DNA of 64,000 bases from Litorimonas cladophorae (GTDB lineage: Bacteria > Pseudomonadota > Alphaproteobacteria > Caulobacterales > Maricaulaceae): assembly GCF_014652455.1 (NCBI RefSeq), contig NZ_BMYV01000003.1, positions 248,001 through 312,000 of the forward strand, written 5' to 3'. Under the pieces are notes generated by a model. It was not told the origin of the DNA, searched no databases, and saw only the letters and a program-made list of their open reading frames with translations. Positions 1 to 9,114 of this stretch are shown here, in pieces; position 1 is the stretch's first letter, and each line of letters starts with the position of its first letter. Made by a program: the position numbers and the translations under genes.

Positions 1-328
1 CGGCATGTGTGGACGGGCCTACTCGCCGCGCTTGCTCTTCATGTGGCCCAATGCGCGTATTTCCATCATGGGCGGGGAGCAAGCCGCAGATGTCCTGGCG
101 ACCGTCAATCGCGACGCAAGCACATGGACAGACGCCGAACGAGAGGCGTTCAAGCAACCGATCATCGAACAATTCGAACGCGAAGGTCATCCCTATTTTG
201 CCAGCGCCCGCATTTGGGATGACGGCATCATCGCCCCCCGCGATACACGGCGAGTTTTGGGCCTAGGTTTGGCGATGGCGGCAAATGCACCGCTAGAGGA
301 GACACGCTTCGGCGTGTTTAGGATGTGA
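1..328 (+). CDS. mccB: Methylcrotonoyl-CoA carboxylase, carboxyltransferase (beta) subunit, C-terminal end
   Basis: Only the last ~109 codons are present; the gene begins upstream of the window and is read in the frame starting at base 2. The residues [19 protein letters not shown] followed by [10 protein letters not shown] are the usual C-terminal carboxyltransferase block of the biotin-dependent acyl-CoA carboxylase beta subunits (MCC/PCC family). The tail [12 protein letters not shown] is also typical. This subunit moves carboxyl from biotin to 3-methylcrotonyl-CoA in leucine breakdown. The MCC rather than PCC assignment is inferred from the following mccA and isovaleryl-CoA dehydrogenase genes. 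A hairpin with a TTCG loop (ACACGC/GCGTGT, 302-317) lies just before the stop codon. Confidence 0.9.
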   Translation, partial: GMCGRAYSPRLLFMWPNARISIMGGEQAADVLATVNRDASTWTDAEREAFKQPIIEQFEREGHPYFASARIWDDGIIAPRDTRRVLGLGLAMAANAPLEETRFGVFRM

Positions 329-334
329 CGCAAA

Positions 335-357
335 CATTTGATCCCGTGAATCAAATG
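335..357. other. 8-bp inverted repeat between mccB and mccA
   Basis: CATTTGAT and ATCAAATG flank a 7-base spacer in the 75-bp gap between mccB and mccA. The gap has no other obvious signal apart from weak purine-rich sequence before the mccA ATG. The repeat could be an operator or an mRNA hairpin that tunes expression of the alpha subunit; no T-run follows, so an intrinsic terminator is unlikely. Function is inferred only. Confidence 0.4.
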
Positions 358-403
358 GCCAGGAACCGAGGCCGCAGGCATCGGCACCATAAGTAAGAGA
401 AAC

Positions 404-2437
404 ATGACGAAATCAGTTATAAACATCAAAAAAATCCTGATCGCCAATCGCGGTGAAATTGCGTGCCGCGTGATTAAGACCGCGCGGAAAATGGGCATTG
501 CGACTGTGGCTGTCTATTCGGACGCCGACCGCAAAGCGTTGCATGTGCGCCTCGCAGACGAGGCCGTACATATCGGTCCCAGCCCAGCGGTGGAGAGCTA
601 TCTCGTCATAGACAAAATCATCGCAGCGGCCGTAGAGACGGGCGCGGATGCGGTCCATCCCGGCTATGGTTTTCTATCGGAAAATCCAGATTTCGTCCGA
701 GCGTGCGAAAAAGCGGGGCTCATTTTCATTGGGCCATCTGCCGAAGCCATGGAAGCCATGGGCCTGAAAGATGCCGCCAAGAAATTGATGGATGAGGCGG
801 GTGTTCCGATCACCCCTGGCTACCACGGTAAAGACCAATCGCCGAAATTGCTGAAAGCGAAAGCCGGCATGATTGGCTATCCTGTCCTCATCAAAGCCGT
901 CGCAGGCGGCGGCGGTAAGGGCATGCGCAAGGTCGAAGCGGACACCGATTTCGATGCGGCGCTCGCTAGCTGCAAACGCGAAGCCGCCAGCAGCTTTGGC
1001 AATGAAGATGTCCTGATCGAGAAATATATCCAAAGCCCGCGCCATATTGAAGTGCAGGTCTTTGGCGACACCCACGGGAACGTCGTTCACATGTTCGAGC
1101 GGGATTGCTCGCTGCAACGCCGCCACCAAAAAGTGATTGAGGAAGCCCCTGCCCCCGGCATGACAGACTCCGTCCGCAAAGCCATGACCGACGCCGCGAT
1201 CAAAGCTGCAAAGGCTGTGAATTACGTTGGCGCAGGCACAGTCGAATTCATCGTTGACGGCTCAGGCAAACTCCGCACGGACGGGTTCTGGTTCATGGAA
1301 ATGAACACTCGCCTGCAAGTGGAGCATCCCGTGACGGAGATGATTACGGGTTTGGATTTGGTCGAATGGCAGATACGGGTGGCGCAGGGCGAGAAATTGC
1401 CCGCTCAAGAGACGATCGAAATCAACGGCCATGCAGTTGAAGCGCGCCTTTACGCCGAGGATCCAATTGGCGGTTTCTTGCCTAGCACAGGAAAGATAGC
1501 GCATTTGTGGGACTTCGGAAGCCACGGACGTCATGACAGATTGCGAATTGATACAGGTTACAAAGCACCATCCGAAGTGACAATTCATTACGACCCGATG
1601 ATCGCAAAAATTATTGGTCATGGGCGAGATCGCTCGTCGGCGATCCAAGAAGTTTTTTCGGGCCTAAATAAAATTTTCGTTCATCCGCTAAAGACTAATA
1701 GCTTCACAATTTTCGCTTGCTTGGACCATGATGAATTTTGGAACGAAAATTTATCGACGCATTTTTTCGAAACTTATAAAGACGACCTAATTCCATTCGA
1801 CATCCGTGAAGATGATCGAGCCTATGGCATTTTAGCCCTAAAACTCGTCTCCTCGCTCACGACTTGTAACAACGATTGCCGGGACGCCAGTATCGAAGGT
1901 TTCAATCTCAGAGATGGTTGGCGGATGAACCGACCCGATAATTCTGTCTTCCGTTTCAAACGTGGTGACGGGATTTGCGAAGTAAAAATTATTGGCCGCT
2001 ACGAGGGATTTGATAAAGTAGAGGTAGATGGAAAGCCTTACGTTTTCCAAGATATAGATTACCCGCCCGGAGGCACGATAAAGGAGAAGCTTGATTATCT
2101 TCACGCTTGGTATTTCATCAGAACAAAAGACTACATGATCTTAGACTTTCAGCGGGCGCTGTTTAAATTCGAAATTGCTGATGGGCATCTCGATCTGCTC
2201 GCAGCCTCCTCCGACGCCATAACCGCCCCCATGCCCGGCAAGATCATTGCGCTGAATGTCGCTATTGGCGACACAGTCTCCGAGGGGGACGCGCTTGTCG
2301 TCATGGAAGCTATGAAAATGGAACAAACGCTAACCGCGCCACGCGATGGCGTTGTGGCCGAAGTTGGGGCAGAGCTTGGCGAGCTTGTAACTGACGGCGC
2401 TGTCCTCGTCAGTCTTGAAAAAGAAGAGAAGAAATAG
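404..2437 (+). CDS. mccA: Methylcrotonoyl-CoA carboxylase, biotin-carrying (alpha) subunit
   Basis: This 677-residue protein has the biotin carboxylase fold first (N-terminal KKILIANRGEIACRVIKTAR; ATP-grasp glycine loop AGGGGKGMRKV near residue 167; EMNTRLQVEHPVTE near 300). A divergent middle region follows, then a C-terminal biotinyl domain with VMEAMKMEQT, whose lysine carries biotin. It carboxylates biotin with ATP and bicarbonate and works with MccB on 3-methylcrotonyl-CoA. The stop codon is directly followed by the ATG of isovaleryl-CoA dehydrogenase, so the two are co-translated. The middle part (about 1500-2170) is visibly more AT-rich than both ends and uses different codons; see findings. 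A propionyl-CoA carboxylase role is the main alternative. Confidence 0.88.
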   Translation: MTKSVINIKKILIANRGEIACRVIKTARKMGIATVAVYSDADRKALHVRLADEAVHIGPSPAVESYLVIDKIIAAAVETGADAVHPGYGFLSENPDFVRACEKAGLIFIGPSAEAMEAMGLKDAAKKLMDEAGVPITPGYHGKDQSPKLLKAKAGMIGYPVLIKAVAGGGGKGMRKVEADTDFDAALASCKREAASSFGNEDVLIEKYIQSPRHIEVQVFGDTHGNVVHMFERDCSLQRRHQKVIEEAPAPGMTDSVRKAMTDAAIKAAKAVNYVGAGTVEFIVDGSGKLRTDGFWFMEMNTRLQVEHPVTEMITGLDLVEWQIRVAQGEKLPAQETIEINGHAVEARLYAEDPIGGFLPSTGKIAHLWDFGSHGRHDRLRIDTGYKAPSEVTIHYDPMIAKIIGHGRDRSSAIQEVFSGLNKIFVHPLKTNSFTIFACLDHDEFWNENLSTHFFETYKDDLIPFDIREDDRAYGILALKLVSSLTTCNNDCRDASIEGFNLRDGWRMNRPDNSVFRFKRGDGICEVKIIGRYEGFDKVEVDGKPYVFQDIDYPPGGTIKEKLDYLHAWYFIRTKDYMILDFQRALFKFEIADGHLDLLAASSDAITAPMPGKIIALNVAIGDTVSEGDALVVMEAMKMEQTLTAPRDGVVAEVGAELGELVTDGAVLVSLEKEEKK

Positions 2438-3610
2438 ATGTCTACGACCTCCTACCCGACACTCGGCTTTGGCCATTCCGAAACCACCGAGATGATCCGC
2501 GAGACGGTGTATCAATTCTGCCAAGCCGAATTGATGCCCATCGCCAATGAGATTGACTCCAAGAATGAGTTTCCGCGCCACCTCTGGGAAAAAATGGGCG
2601 CGCTGGGCATGCACGGCATTACCGTGGATGAGGCAGATGGTGGATTGGGTCTTGGCTATCTGGAACACACGATCGCGATTGAGGAAGTCTCCCGCGCGTC
2701 GGCGTCCGTTGGCCTGTCATATGGCGCGCATTCGAACCTCTGCATCAACCAGCTCCGTCGTTGGGCGAACCCTGAACAGAAAGCCAAATATTTACCGAAG
2801 TTAATTAGCGGCGAACATTTGGGATCCCTTGCCATGTCGGAACCGTCTGCGGGTTCTGATGTTGTCTCCATGCGCCTCAAGGCTGAGTCCGCGCAGGGCG
2901 GCTATCTCCTGAACGGCAATAAAATGTGGATCACCAATGCGCCCACGGCCAACCTGTTGATCGTCTACGCCAAGACCGACCCCAGTGCAGGATCTCGCGG
3001 GATTACGGCATTCCTGATTACGCCGGATATGGAGGGTTTTTCGACAGCACAGAAACTCGACAAACTCGGCATGCGCGGCTCGGACACTTGCGAACTCGTC
3101 TTCGAAGATTGTTTCGTCTCAGAAGAAAACGTTATGGGCAAACCAGGCCAAGGCGTTGAAATTCTGATGTCGGGGTTGGACTATGAACGCGTGGTTCTAT
3201 CGGCGGTTTCCACAGGTATCATGCAAGCCTGCCTCGATACGGTTTTGCCCTATATCCACGAACGCAAGCAATTCGGCAAAGCCATTGGCGAGTTCCAGCT
3301 CATGCAGGGGAAGCTGGCGGATATGTATGTCTCGCTCTCAACGGCGCGGTCTTATTCCTACGCCGTGGCGGCCGCTTGTGATCGCGGCGAAACTACCCGC
3401 AAAGATGCTGCGGGCTGTATTTTATACGCAGCTGAACGCGCCACGCAGGTCGCGCTGGACGCCATTCAAATGTTGGGCGGGAATGGATATATCAATGATT
3501 ACCCAACGGGCCGTTTCCTGCGCGATGCGAAATTGATGGAGATTGGCGCAGGTACGTCAGAGATCAGACGCTGGCTGATCGGACGTGAGTTGTTCAACGA
3601 AACAACGTAA
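2438..3610 (+). CDS. ivd: Isovaleryl-CoA dehydrogenase
   Basis: A 390-residue acyl-CoA dehydrogenase of normal family length. Family signatures include [23 protein letters not shown], the substrate-region [17 protein letters not shown] that is characteristic of isovaleryl-CoA dehydrogenases, and the C-terminal [21 protein letters not shown] block with the flavin contacts. It oxidises isovaleryl-CoA to 3-methylcrotonyl-CoA, passing electrons to ETF, which supplies the substrate of the MCC complex encoded just upstream. The ATG directly abuts the mccA TAG, so translational coupling is likely. The order mccB-mccA-ivd marks a leucine-utilisation (liu-type) operon. Confidence 0.9.
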   Translation: MSTTSYPTLGFGHSETTEMIRETVYQFCQAELMPIANEIDSKNEFPRHLWEKMGALGMHGITVDEADGGLGLGYLEHTIAIEEVSRASASVGLSYGAHSNLCINQLRRWANPEQKAKYLPKLISGEHLGSLAMSEPSAGSDVVSMRLKAESAQGGYLLNGNKMWITNAPTANLLIVYAKTDPSAGSRGITAFLITPDMEGFSTAQKLDKLGMRGSDTCELVFEDCFVSEENVMGKPGQGVEILMSGLDYERVVLSAVSTGIMQACLDTVLPYIHERKQFGKAIGEFQLMQGKLADMYVSLSTARSYSYAVAAACDRGETTRKDAAGCILYAAERATQVALDAIQMLGGNGYINDYPTGRFLRDAKLMEIGAGTSEIRRWLIGRELFNETT

Positions 3611-3764
3611 TAATTTAGATTGGAAGAATGAAGCTCCCGACCACACGGGGCGCAATGGTGGCCAGGAGCTGTCAGTCAAGCTTTGCAGCTCGTCTGCGCC
3701 CCTTAATACCGAAATGTTTAGCGCTGTCACCCCATCTAGCTGTGGAAAACACAACTTTTGGGAA

Positions 3765-4376
3765 TTATTTCGTCCAAAAACGCATCAACTTATTGAGATC
3801 AGGACGGGCGCGTGGCGAACTGTGCGCTGTTGTCGCACCGATATAGATATAGCCTGCAACACGTTCGCGCTCGGATAAACCCAAGGCTTTATTGATGCGC
3901 GCGTCATAGGCAAACCATTCGGTTAGCCATTGGGCGGCAAATCCATGAGCTTGCGCAGCCAGACATAAGTTAAAGCAAACTGCGCCTGCCGATAACTCCT
4001 GCTCCCAAACGGGTGTACCCCGCACGCAGTCAACCGGCGATGAGATCACGGCGACAACAAGCGGTGCGCGGGTCAGGCGAGCGCCCTCAAAAATTGCGCG
4101 GTCCGCAGGTGCGTCGGGGTTATCGGCCATGAACGCGCTGGCGATATGTTGGCCGAATTGACCCCGTGACTCGCCTTCGAAAATTGTAAACCGCCAAGGG
4201 GCTAATTTCCGGTGGTCGGGGACGCGGGCAGCGATTTCTAAAAGCGTGTCACGGGTCGAGGCATCAGGGCCTGGACCCTCCATCAGCTTTGCCATATTTG
4301 AACGTCGCGTCGCCAGAAAATCGATCAACTCTGGGCGGTGCGTTGGAAGCGGGAAATGTGTTGGCGTGTCGGTCAT
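3765..4376 (-). CDS. Nitroreductase family protein (YdjA-like)
   Basis: A 203-residue FMN-dependent nitroreductase-fold protein. The N-terminal LATRRSNMAKLMEGPGP followed by LLEIAARVPDHRKLAPWRF is the pattern of the single-domain YdjA/TdcR-like branch, in which RRS binds FMN phosphate and the PDH..PWRF segment lines the flavin. GLSERERVAGYIYIG is the usual C-terminal FMN-contact block. The physiological substrate cannot be told from sequence. It is convergent with the leucine catabolism operon, and its 5' end faces the zinc-ribbon membrane gene with only ~50 bp between them. Confidence 0.85.
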   Translation of the reverse strand: MTDTPTHFPLPTHRPELIDFLATRRSNMAKLMEGPGPDASTRDTLLEIAARVPDHRKLAPWRFTIFEGESRGQFGQHIASAFMADNPDAPADRAIFEGARLTRAPLVVAVISSPVDCVRGTPVWEQELSAGAVCFNLCLAAQAHGFAAQWLTEWFAYDARINKALGLSERERVAGYIYIGATTAHSSPRARPDLNKLMRFWTK

Positions 4377-4429
4377 GACATCGACATAGCGCCTAGACGC
4401 TAGGTTTTAAACGCCTTAACCTCTCGAAT

Positions 4430-4861
4430 GTGAGAAAAGACACTCAGCCAAAGCCCTGCTCAGGAAAGGTACGCATCTGTCCAAATTGCGCAGGGCGTTT
4501 TGGGGTCGCAGAGTTATCGGATTTTTTGTTTGGAGAACATTGGAATCGCCTGCGATGTTTCGATTGCAAAAGCTGGAACCGATTTTCAAAACCGTCTCTT
4601 ATTAGGTTCCTCTTCTACGGGGCCCTTGCCCTACCGTTTCTAGCCTTTGCCTGTGTTCCAACTTTTATCTTGATTGAAATTGGGTACGAGTATGTGGTGC
4701 TAGGACGAAATCGAAGCGGCAGAGGGATTGGCATTGTTTTTATTGCGATGTTTTCTCCGGTCATGAGTTATTTCATGATCAAATACCTGATACAGACTCT
4801 TCGATTTATGTCTTTCACCTTGGAGCCTTTCACCCATGACACCCGAACAAAAACTAAGTGA
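4430..4861 (+). CDS. Small zinc-ribbon membrane protein, unknown function
   Basis: 143 residues, not recognised as a named family. It begins with a short polar stretch carrying two CXXC knuckles (CPNC near residue 18 and CFDC near 42, plus an early lone Cys), which resembles a zinc ribbon. Two hydrophobic segments follow (FLFYGALALPFLAFACVPTF and the stretch around GIGIVFIAMFSPVMSYFM) and then a basic tail, so it is likely an inner-membrane protein with a cytoplasmic metal-binding head. The start is GTG at 4430, because the ATG at 4428 runs straight into TGA. Its end overlaps the start of the RidA gene by 26 bases, suggesting one transcript. Confidence 0.6.
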   Translation: MRKDTQPKPCSGKVRICPNCAGRFGVAELSDFLFGEHWNRLRCFDCKSWNRFSKPSLIRFLFYGALALPFLAFACVPTFILIEIGYEYVVLGRNRSGRGIGIVFIAMFSPVMSYFMIKYLIQTLRFMSFTLEPFTHDTRTKTK

Positions 4862-5303
4862 ACTTAGTCTCACCCTCCCGACACCTGCCGCGCCCGTCGC
4901 GAATTATGTACCCTTTGTTAAAAGCGGCAATCTCGTTTTCATATCGGGACAGATTTCGAAGATCGGCGATGAGGAAGTCAAAGGCCGATTGGGCGAAGGG
5001 TTGAGCGTTGAACAAGGCCAAGCCGCCGCCAAACTCTCCGCATTGAACCTCATCGCGCAGATGAAAGCCGCCTGCGGCGGCGACCTTTCAAAAGTCAAAC
5101 GCATCGTCAAATTGGGCGGATTTGTTCAAGCCACAACAGACGCCACCCAAGCCGATATTCCCAAGGTCATTAATGGCTGTTCCGACCTCATGGTCGCGGT
5201 CTTTGGAGATGCGGGTCGTCATGCGCGGTTCGCCGTCTCGGCCCCCAGCCTGCCACTGGATGTCGCAGTTGAAATCGATGCCGTTGTGGAGATTGACGCG
5301 TAA
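4836..5303 (+). CDS. RidA family protein (YjgF/YER057c/UK114)
   Basis: 155 residues matching the longer RidA-like branch: NYVPFVKSGNLVFISGQI at the front, an internal glycine-rich region, RIVKLGGFVQATTD in the middle and GRHARFAVSAPSLPLDVAVEIDAVV at the end. The arginine in GRHAR corresponds to the conserved carboxylate-binding Arg of RidA proteins. Members deaminate reactive enamine/imine intermediates or have related roles; whether this branch has that activity is unknown. It overlaps the preceding membrane gene and is followed 9 bases later by the FemAB-like gene. Confidence 0.85.
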   Translation: MTPEQKLSELSLTLPTPAAPVANYVPFVKSGNLVFISGQISKIGDEEVKGRLGEGLSVEQGQAAAKLSALNLIAQMKAACGGDLSKVKRIVKLGGFVQATTDATQADIPKVINGCSDLMVAVFGDAGRHARFAVSAPSLPLDVAVEIDAVVEIDA

Positions 5304-5312
5304 ACAGGCGCT

Positions 5313-6467
5313 ATGTCAGACCCTACCTATACTGCGCGCATTCTCACTCAAATTTCTGACGTCACGGCGTCTGACTGGGACGCGCTTATCCCGCATGGAA
5401 CGCACCCGTTTCTCTCGCACCGCTTTTTACTCGCGGCGGAAGAAAGCGGCTGCGCGAGCGCGGAGACGGGCTGGATGCCGCGTCATATTTGGGTCGAGGA
5501 CGATACAGGCACCGCCATTGGCGCCGCCCCGCTCTATGTGAAATCTCACAGCCAAGGCGAATATGTTTTTGATCACGCGTGGGCAGACGCCTTGGCGCGG
5601 GCGGGAATGGAATATTACCCCAAGCTGCAATGCTGCGTGCCTTTCACCCCTGCAACGGGGCCGCGTTTGCTGGCCGCGACGGAACTAGGTCGTCAAGCGG
5701 TCGCGGGGGCAATGATGCAAGCCTGCGTCGAATGGGATATGTCGGGTGTGCATTTGACATTCCTCACCCCACAAGATCGCCAGACATTGAGCGAGTTGGG
5801 CTTTGCTGCGCGGGAAGATCGACAGTTTCATTTCATCAACCGCGACTATGCCGATTTCGATGCGTTCCTCGCCAGTCTCAGCTCTCGCAAGCGCAAGAAC
5901 ATCCGCAAGGAACGCAAAGCCGCCCAAGAAGGCGTCACGATCAAGCGCCTAACAGGCGATGATCTGAAGGACGAACATTGGGACATTTTCTACCGCTGCT
6001 ATCTTGATACCAGCCAGCGGAAATGGGGACGTCCCTATTTGAACCGCGAATTCTTTGATCGGATGCAGCAAACCATGCGCGATGATATTATTCTCGTCAT
6101 GGCCTTCGGCAAAGGCGGCGCGATGGATGGAGACCCGATTGCGGCGGCTTTGAATTACATCGGCAGCGACGCGCTCTATGGTCGAAATTGGGGGGCTTTG
6201 ATCGACAAGCCATTCTTGCATTTCGAGCTTTGTTACTACCAGGCGATTGAAGCTGGATTAGAGCTTGGTCTGCCGCGTGTCGAAGCGGGCGCGCAGGGCG
6301 AACATAAACTCGCGCGGGGCTATGAACCCGTCGTCACCCATTCTGCCCATTGGCTCGCCCACCCCGGTTTAATGGGCGCGGTGGAAGACTACCTGACCCG
6401 CGAACGCGCCGCGGTTGAATATGAGGTCAATATTTTGGCCGATCATACGCCGTTCAAGAAAGCCTAA
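5313..6467 (+). CDS. FemAB/GNAT-like acyltransferase, COG3146 family
   Basis: 384 residues of the uniform alphaproteobacterial family COG3146 (formerly DUF482). Recognisable blocks are WDALIPHGTHPFLSHRFLLAAEESG, AAPLYVKSHSQGEYVFDHAWADA, YYPKLQCCVPFTPATGPRLL, and SSRKRKNIRKERK followed by the second GNAT-like half ending in GLPRVEAGAQGEHKLARGYEP. The family is annotated as peptidoglycan-biosynthesis-like or N-acetyltransferase-like, but the substrate is not established. No signal peptide is seen, so it is probably cytoplasmic. It sits in a tightly spaced run; its TAA is followed immediately by the next ATG. Confidence 0.82.
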   Translation: MSDPTYTARILTQISDVTASDWDALIPHGTHPFLSHRFLLAAEESGCASAETGWMPRHIWVEDDTGTAIGAAPLYVKSHSQGEYVFDHAWADALARAGMEYYPKLQCCVPFTPATGPRLLAATELGRQAVAGAMMQACVEWDMSGVHLTFLTPQDRQTLSELGFAAREDRQFHFINRDYADFDAFLASLSSRKRKNIRKERKAAQEGVTIKRLTGDDLKDEHWDIFYRCYLDTSQRKWGRPYLNREFFDRMQQTMRDDIILVMAFGKGGAMDGDPIAAALNYIGSDALYGRNWGALIDKPFLHFELCYYQAIEAGLELGLPRVEAGAQGEHKLARGYEPVVTHSAHWLAHPGLMGAVEDYLTRERAAVEYEVNILADHTPFKKA

Positions 6468-6935
6468 ATGCACCTCGCCCTATTTCATATAACGAATAAT
6501 TGGGACGACGCACGGATCGTGCAATCTTATCTGGAATATTACGGGCTCAACCCTGTCATTCCCAATTACCTGCAACTCTCGATGAACCCGTTCAAGATCA
6601 TGGCCTTTGGCGGGATCCGCATTTACTTGCCCGAGGACCAACTGGAGCTGGCGCAGGAAATCCGCGCCACGCAGGGGGAATACGAAAGCCCCGATCTGGA
6701 ACCCATGTCAAAAAGCCTTGTCGGTATGAAAATTCGAACGGTGTTCGCCGCCCCTAACTATTTCGTCGTGGCGCTCATCGCCATATGTCCGCCGCTGCTG
6801 ACTGCGATTTTCTGGGTGGCCCTTTTCCCGTGGCTTTATATGACACTCTATTGGTGGCTCTGCGCGGGGATTATTTGCATTCCGCTTCATGCAAGATACA
6901 TAGCGGTACCACGTCTGAAAAAGGATACGGCATGA
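6468..6935 (+). CDS. Membrane protein with DUF2007-like N-terminal domain
   Basis: 155 residues. The first ~65 residues (ALFHITNNWDDARIVQSYLE and IRIYLPEDQLELAQEIRATQ) have the shape of the DUF2007/prokaryotic signal-transducing domain: a ferredoxin-like unit that spans address, sequence edit and helix. Two or three hydrophobic segments follow (YFVVALIAICPPLLTAIFWV and the tryptophan-rich LYMTLYWWLCAGIICIPL). The start directly abuts the upstream stop and the end overlaps the HIT gene as ATGA, so it is co-translated with both. Function is unknown; the family call is tentative. Confidence 0.65.
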   Translation: MHLALFHITNNWDDARIVQSYLEYYGLNPVIPNYLQLSMNPFKIMAFGGIRIYLPEDQLELAQEIRATQGEYESPDLEPMSKSLVGMKIRTVFAAPNYFVVALIAICPPLLTAIFWVALFPWLYMTLYWWLCAGIICIPLHARYIAVPRLKKDTA

Positions 6936-7366
6936 GCCTCCACGACCCCTATAATGATCAGAATATTTTCGCGAAGATTTTGCGCGGCGAGATGCCTTGC
7001 GCGAAAGTTTATGAGGATGGCGGAACGCTCGTCATCATGGACGCCTTCCCGCAATCGCGCGGTCATTGCTTGATTATCCCGCGCAATGCCTCAACCAATT
7101 TACTCGGAGTTTCGCCCAAAGATATTGGTCGCCTGTTCGGGACCGTACAGCGTGTCACGGTCGCGGTTGAGAAAGCCCTCAAACCTGACGGCATTGTCGT
7201 CACACAATTTAACGGCGCGCCCGCAGGGCAAACGGTGTTCCACACCCATGTTCATGTCATCCCGCGCTACGCGGATGTCGCGCTTGGCGCACATGCCAGT
7301 GAAATGGCGGACATGAACGAGCTGACTGAACTCGCAACACTCATCCGAAACGAATTGGAGAAATAA
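6932..7366 (+). CDS. HIT family nucleotide-binding hydrolase
   Basis: 144 residues with a complete histidine-triad motif HTHVHVIPR near residue 99-107, preceded by NIFAKILRGEMPCAKVYED and GHCLIIPRNAS. These place it in the Hint/HinT-like branch that hydrolyses nucleoside phosphoramidates or related P-N and P-O bonds. The start is the ATG at 6932, which overlaps the stop of the membrane gene (ATGA). A start further upstream would run through the previous gene and is not supported. The stop is directly followed by the start of the M49-like lipoprotein. Confidence 0.9.
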   Translation: MSLHDPYNDQNIFAKILRGEMPCAKVYEDGGTLVIMDAFPQSRGHCLIIPRNASTNLLGVSPKDIGRLFGTVQRVTVAVEKALKPDGIVVTQFNGAPAGQTVFHTHVHVIPRYADVALGAHASEMADMNELTELATLIRNELEK

Positions 7367-9043
7367 ATGCGTTACTTCCTCACCACAATCGCCGCTGCCG
7401 CCTTGCTCGCAGGGTGTGAAAATGGCGCGTCTTTGAAGCCTTTAGATATGGACAAGGTCGTCGTCGAAGAGGGTGGCTATGACATCGATCGTCAATACGC
7501 CAAATTCGCCGAAGTTCCGATGAACCCTGATGTTTCGTTCCTGACCGACACGGAACGACGCGTCGTAAATAAGTTAATCGAAGCCAGTGATTACCTGTCC
7601 CAAATTTATCTGCTGCAACGCGGAGCGGATTACCCTGAACGTCGTGCGGAACTCGCCAAGACAGGCTCCGAGATCGAACTAGCGATGTTCGATCTGCATT
7701 ACGGACCCTGTGATAGCTTGGAGGACGACAATACGGTTTTCACGGGCGACACACCTTGCCCCAAAGGTGGCGGCTTCTATCCCACGGATATGACTAAGGC
7801 TGAGTTCGAAAAATGGATCGCCGATCACCCCGCCGATAAAGCCGCTTTCACATCGGGTTATACCGTAATCCGCCGCACGGATGATGGTGGATTGAAAGCC
7901 ATTCCCTATCACGTCGAATATGCGGAGTATTTGAAACCCGCAGCCGCGCTGATGCGCGAAGCGGCGGCCATTACAACCAATGCAAATCTCAAACGTTTCT
8001 TGACGCTGCGCGCTGATGCATTCCTATCAGATGATTATTTCGAAAGCGAAATGGCGTGGATGGATTTGGACGGCCCCATTGAGATCGCGATTGGCCCTTA
8101 CGAAGTTTATGACGACGGATTATTCGCCTATAAAACGGCTTACGAAAGTTTCGTCACCGTCAAGAACCCAGAGGAATCTGCCGCGCTTGATAAATACAAA
8201 GACTTCTTAAAAGACATGGAGAAAAATCTTCCTGTTGAAGAGCGTTATAAAAATTTCGCACGCGGCTTTGAAAGTCCGATTGCCGTGACGTATCAAGTTC
8301 ACGGTGGCGGCGATAATGAAAATGGCGTCCAGACAATTGCCTTCAACTTACCCAATGATGAGCGTGTCCGCGAAGCCAAAGGTGCGAAGAAGGTCATCCT
8401 CAACAATGTACTAGGCGCGAAATATGACCGTATCTTAGCCCCAATCGGCGAGCGCGTTTTGGTGGCCGATCAAGCCAAATTGACAGCGAAGAAATGGATG
8501 AGCCACAACACGCTCTTCCACGAACTTTCCCATTCACTGGGACCAGGTACGATCACCGTCGATGGCGAAACGACGACGGTTAATGCGCAGCTCAAAGAGC
8601 TATCCTCGGGTCTTGAAGAAGGCAAAGCCGACGTTATGGGGGCCTATAATATCCTCTATATGATGGATCGTGGCGAGCTGCCGATTGCGGAAAAAGAAGC
8701 TTATCTGGCGACATATTTTACGGGTAAATTCCGCTCCATGCGTTTCGGCACAGGCGCGGCCCACGCCAAAGGCGCGGCGTTCCAGTATAATTATATCCGC
8801 GAAGTCGGGGCCGCCGAGTGGTTGCCAGAAGAGGGCCGTTTCAAGCTTGATTTCGACAAGTTGGAACAGGCGATTTCTGACCTGACAGGCAAGGTCGTAC
8901 GCATCCAAGGCGACGGGAATTACGACGCGGCCAAAGCATTTTTGGACCAGTATCTGCCGCTCGACGCGGCAGCAGAAACAGTCCTGAGCAACTTGGACGA
9001 TATCCCCTATGATATCCGCCCGATCTATCCAGACGCGCTGTAA
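7367..9043 (+). CDS. Lipoprotein with dipeptidyl-peptidase III-like (M49-type) zinc site
   Basis: 558 residues. The N-terminus is a lipoprotein signal (hydrophobic stretch then LLAGC, lipid-modified Cys at 17). A metallopeptidase-like zinc site is visible in the second half: HELSHSLGPG (HEXXH-type) near residue 388 and EEGKADV about 40 residues later, matching the HEXXGH...EECRAE arrangement of dipeptidyl-peptidase III and its Nudix-3-associated relatives. The site is HELSH rather than HELLGH, as in the bacterial M49-like branch. It probably acts as an envelope zinc hydrolase on small peptides, but substrate and activity are inferred. It ends the run that starts near 4430. Confidence 0.72.
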   Translation: MRYFLTTIAAAALLAGCENGASLKPLDMDKVVVEEGGYDIDRQYAKFAEVPMNPDVSFLTDTERRVVNKLIEASDYLSQIYLLQRGADYPERRAELAKTGSEIELAMFDLHYGPCDSLEDDNTVFTGDTPCPKGGGFYPTDMTKAEFEKWIADHPADKAAFTSGYTVIRRTDDGGLKAIPYHVEYAEYLKPAAALMREAAAITTNANLKRFLTLRADAFLSDDYFESEMAWMDLDGPIEIAIGPYEVYDDGLFAYKTAYESFVTVKNPEESAALDKYKDFLKDMEKNLPVEERYKNFARGFESPIAVTYQVHGGGDNENGVQTIAFNLPNDERVREAKGAKKVILNNVLGAKYDRILAPIGERVLVADQAKLTAKKWMSHNTLFHELSHSLGPGTITVDGETTTVNAQLKELSSGLEEGKADVMGAYNILYMMDRGELPIAEKEAYLATYFTGKFRSMRFGTGAAHAKGAAFQYNYIREVGAAEWLPEEGRFKLDFDKLEQAISDLTGKVVRIQGDGNYDAAKAFLDQYLPLDAAAETVLSNLDDIPYDIRPIYPDAL

Positions 9044-9061
9044 AGCTTATCGCTCCACCTG

Positions 9062-9087
9062 CTCACCCCGATGAAAGTCGGGGTGAG
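9062..9087. terminator. Hairpin after the M49-like gene
   Basis: CTCACCCCG and CGGGGTGAG form a perfect 9-bp stem around an 8-base loop, 18 bases after the stop codon. It lacks a T-run, so it may be a weak terminator, an mRNA 3'-end stabiliser, or a copy of a dispersed palindromic repeat rather than a classical intrinsic terminator. Confidence 0.5.
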
Positions 9088-9114
9088 GGCATTACCCTAT
9101 AAGGATATTTGAAC

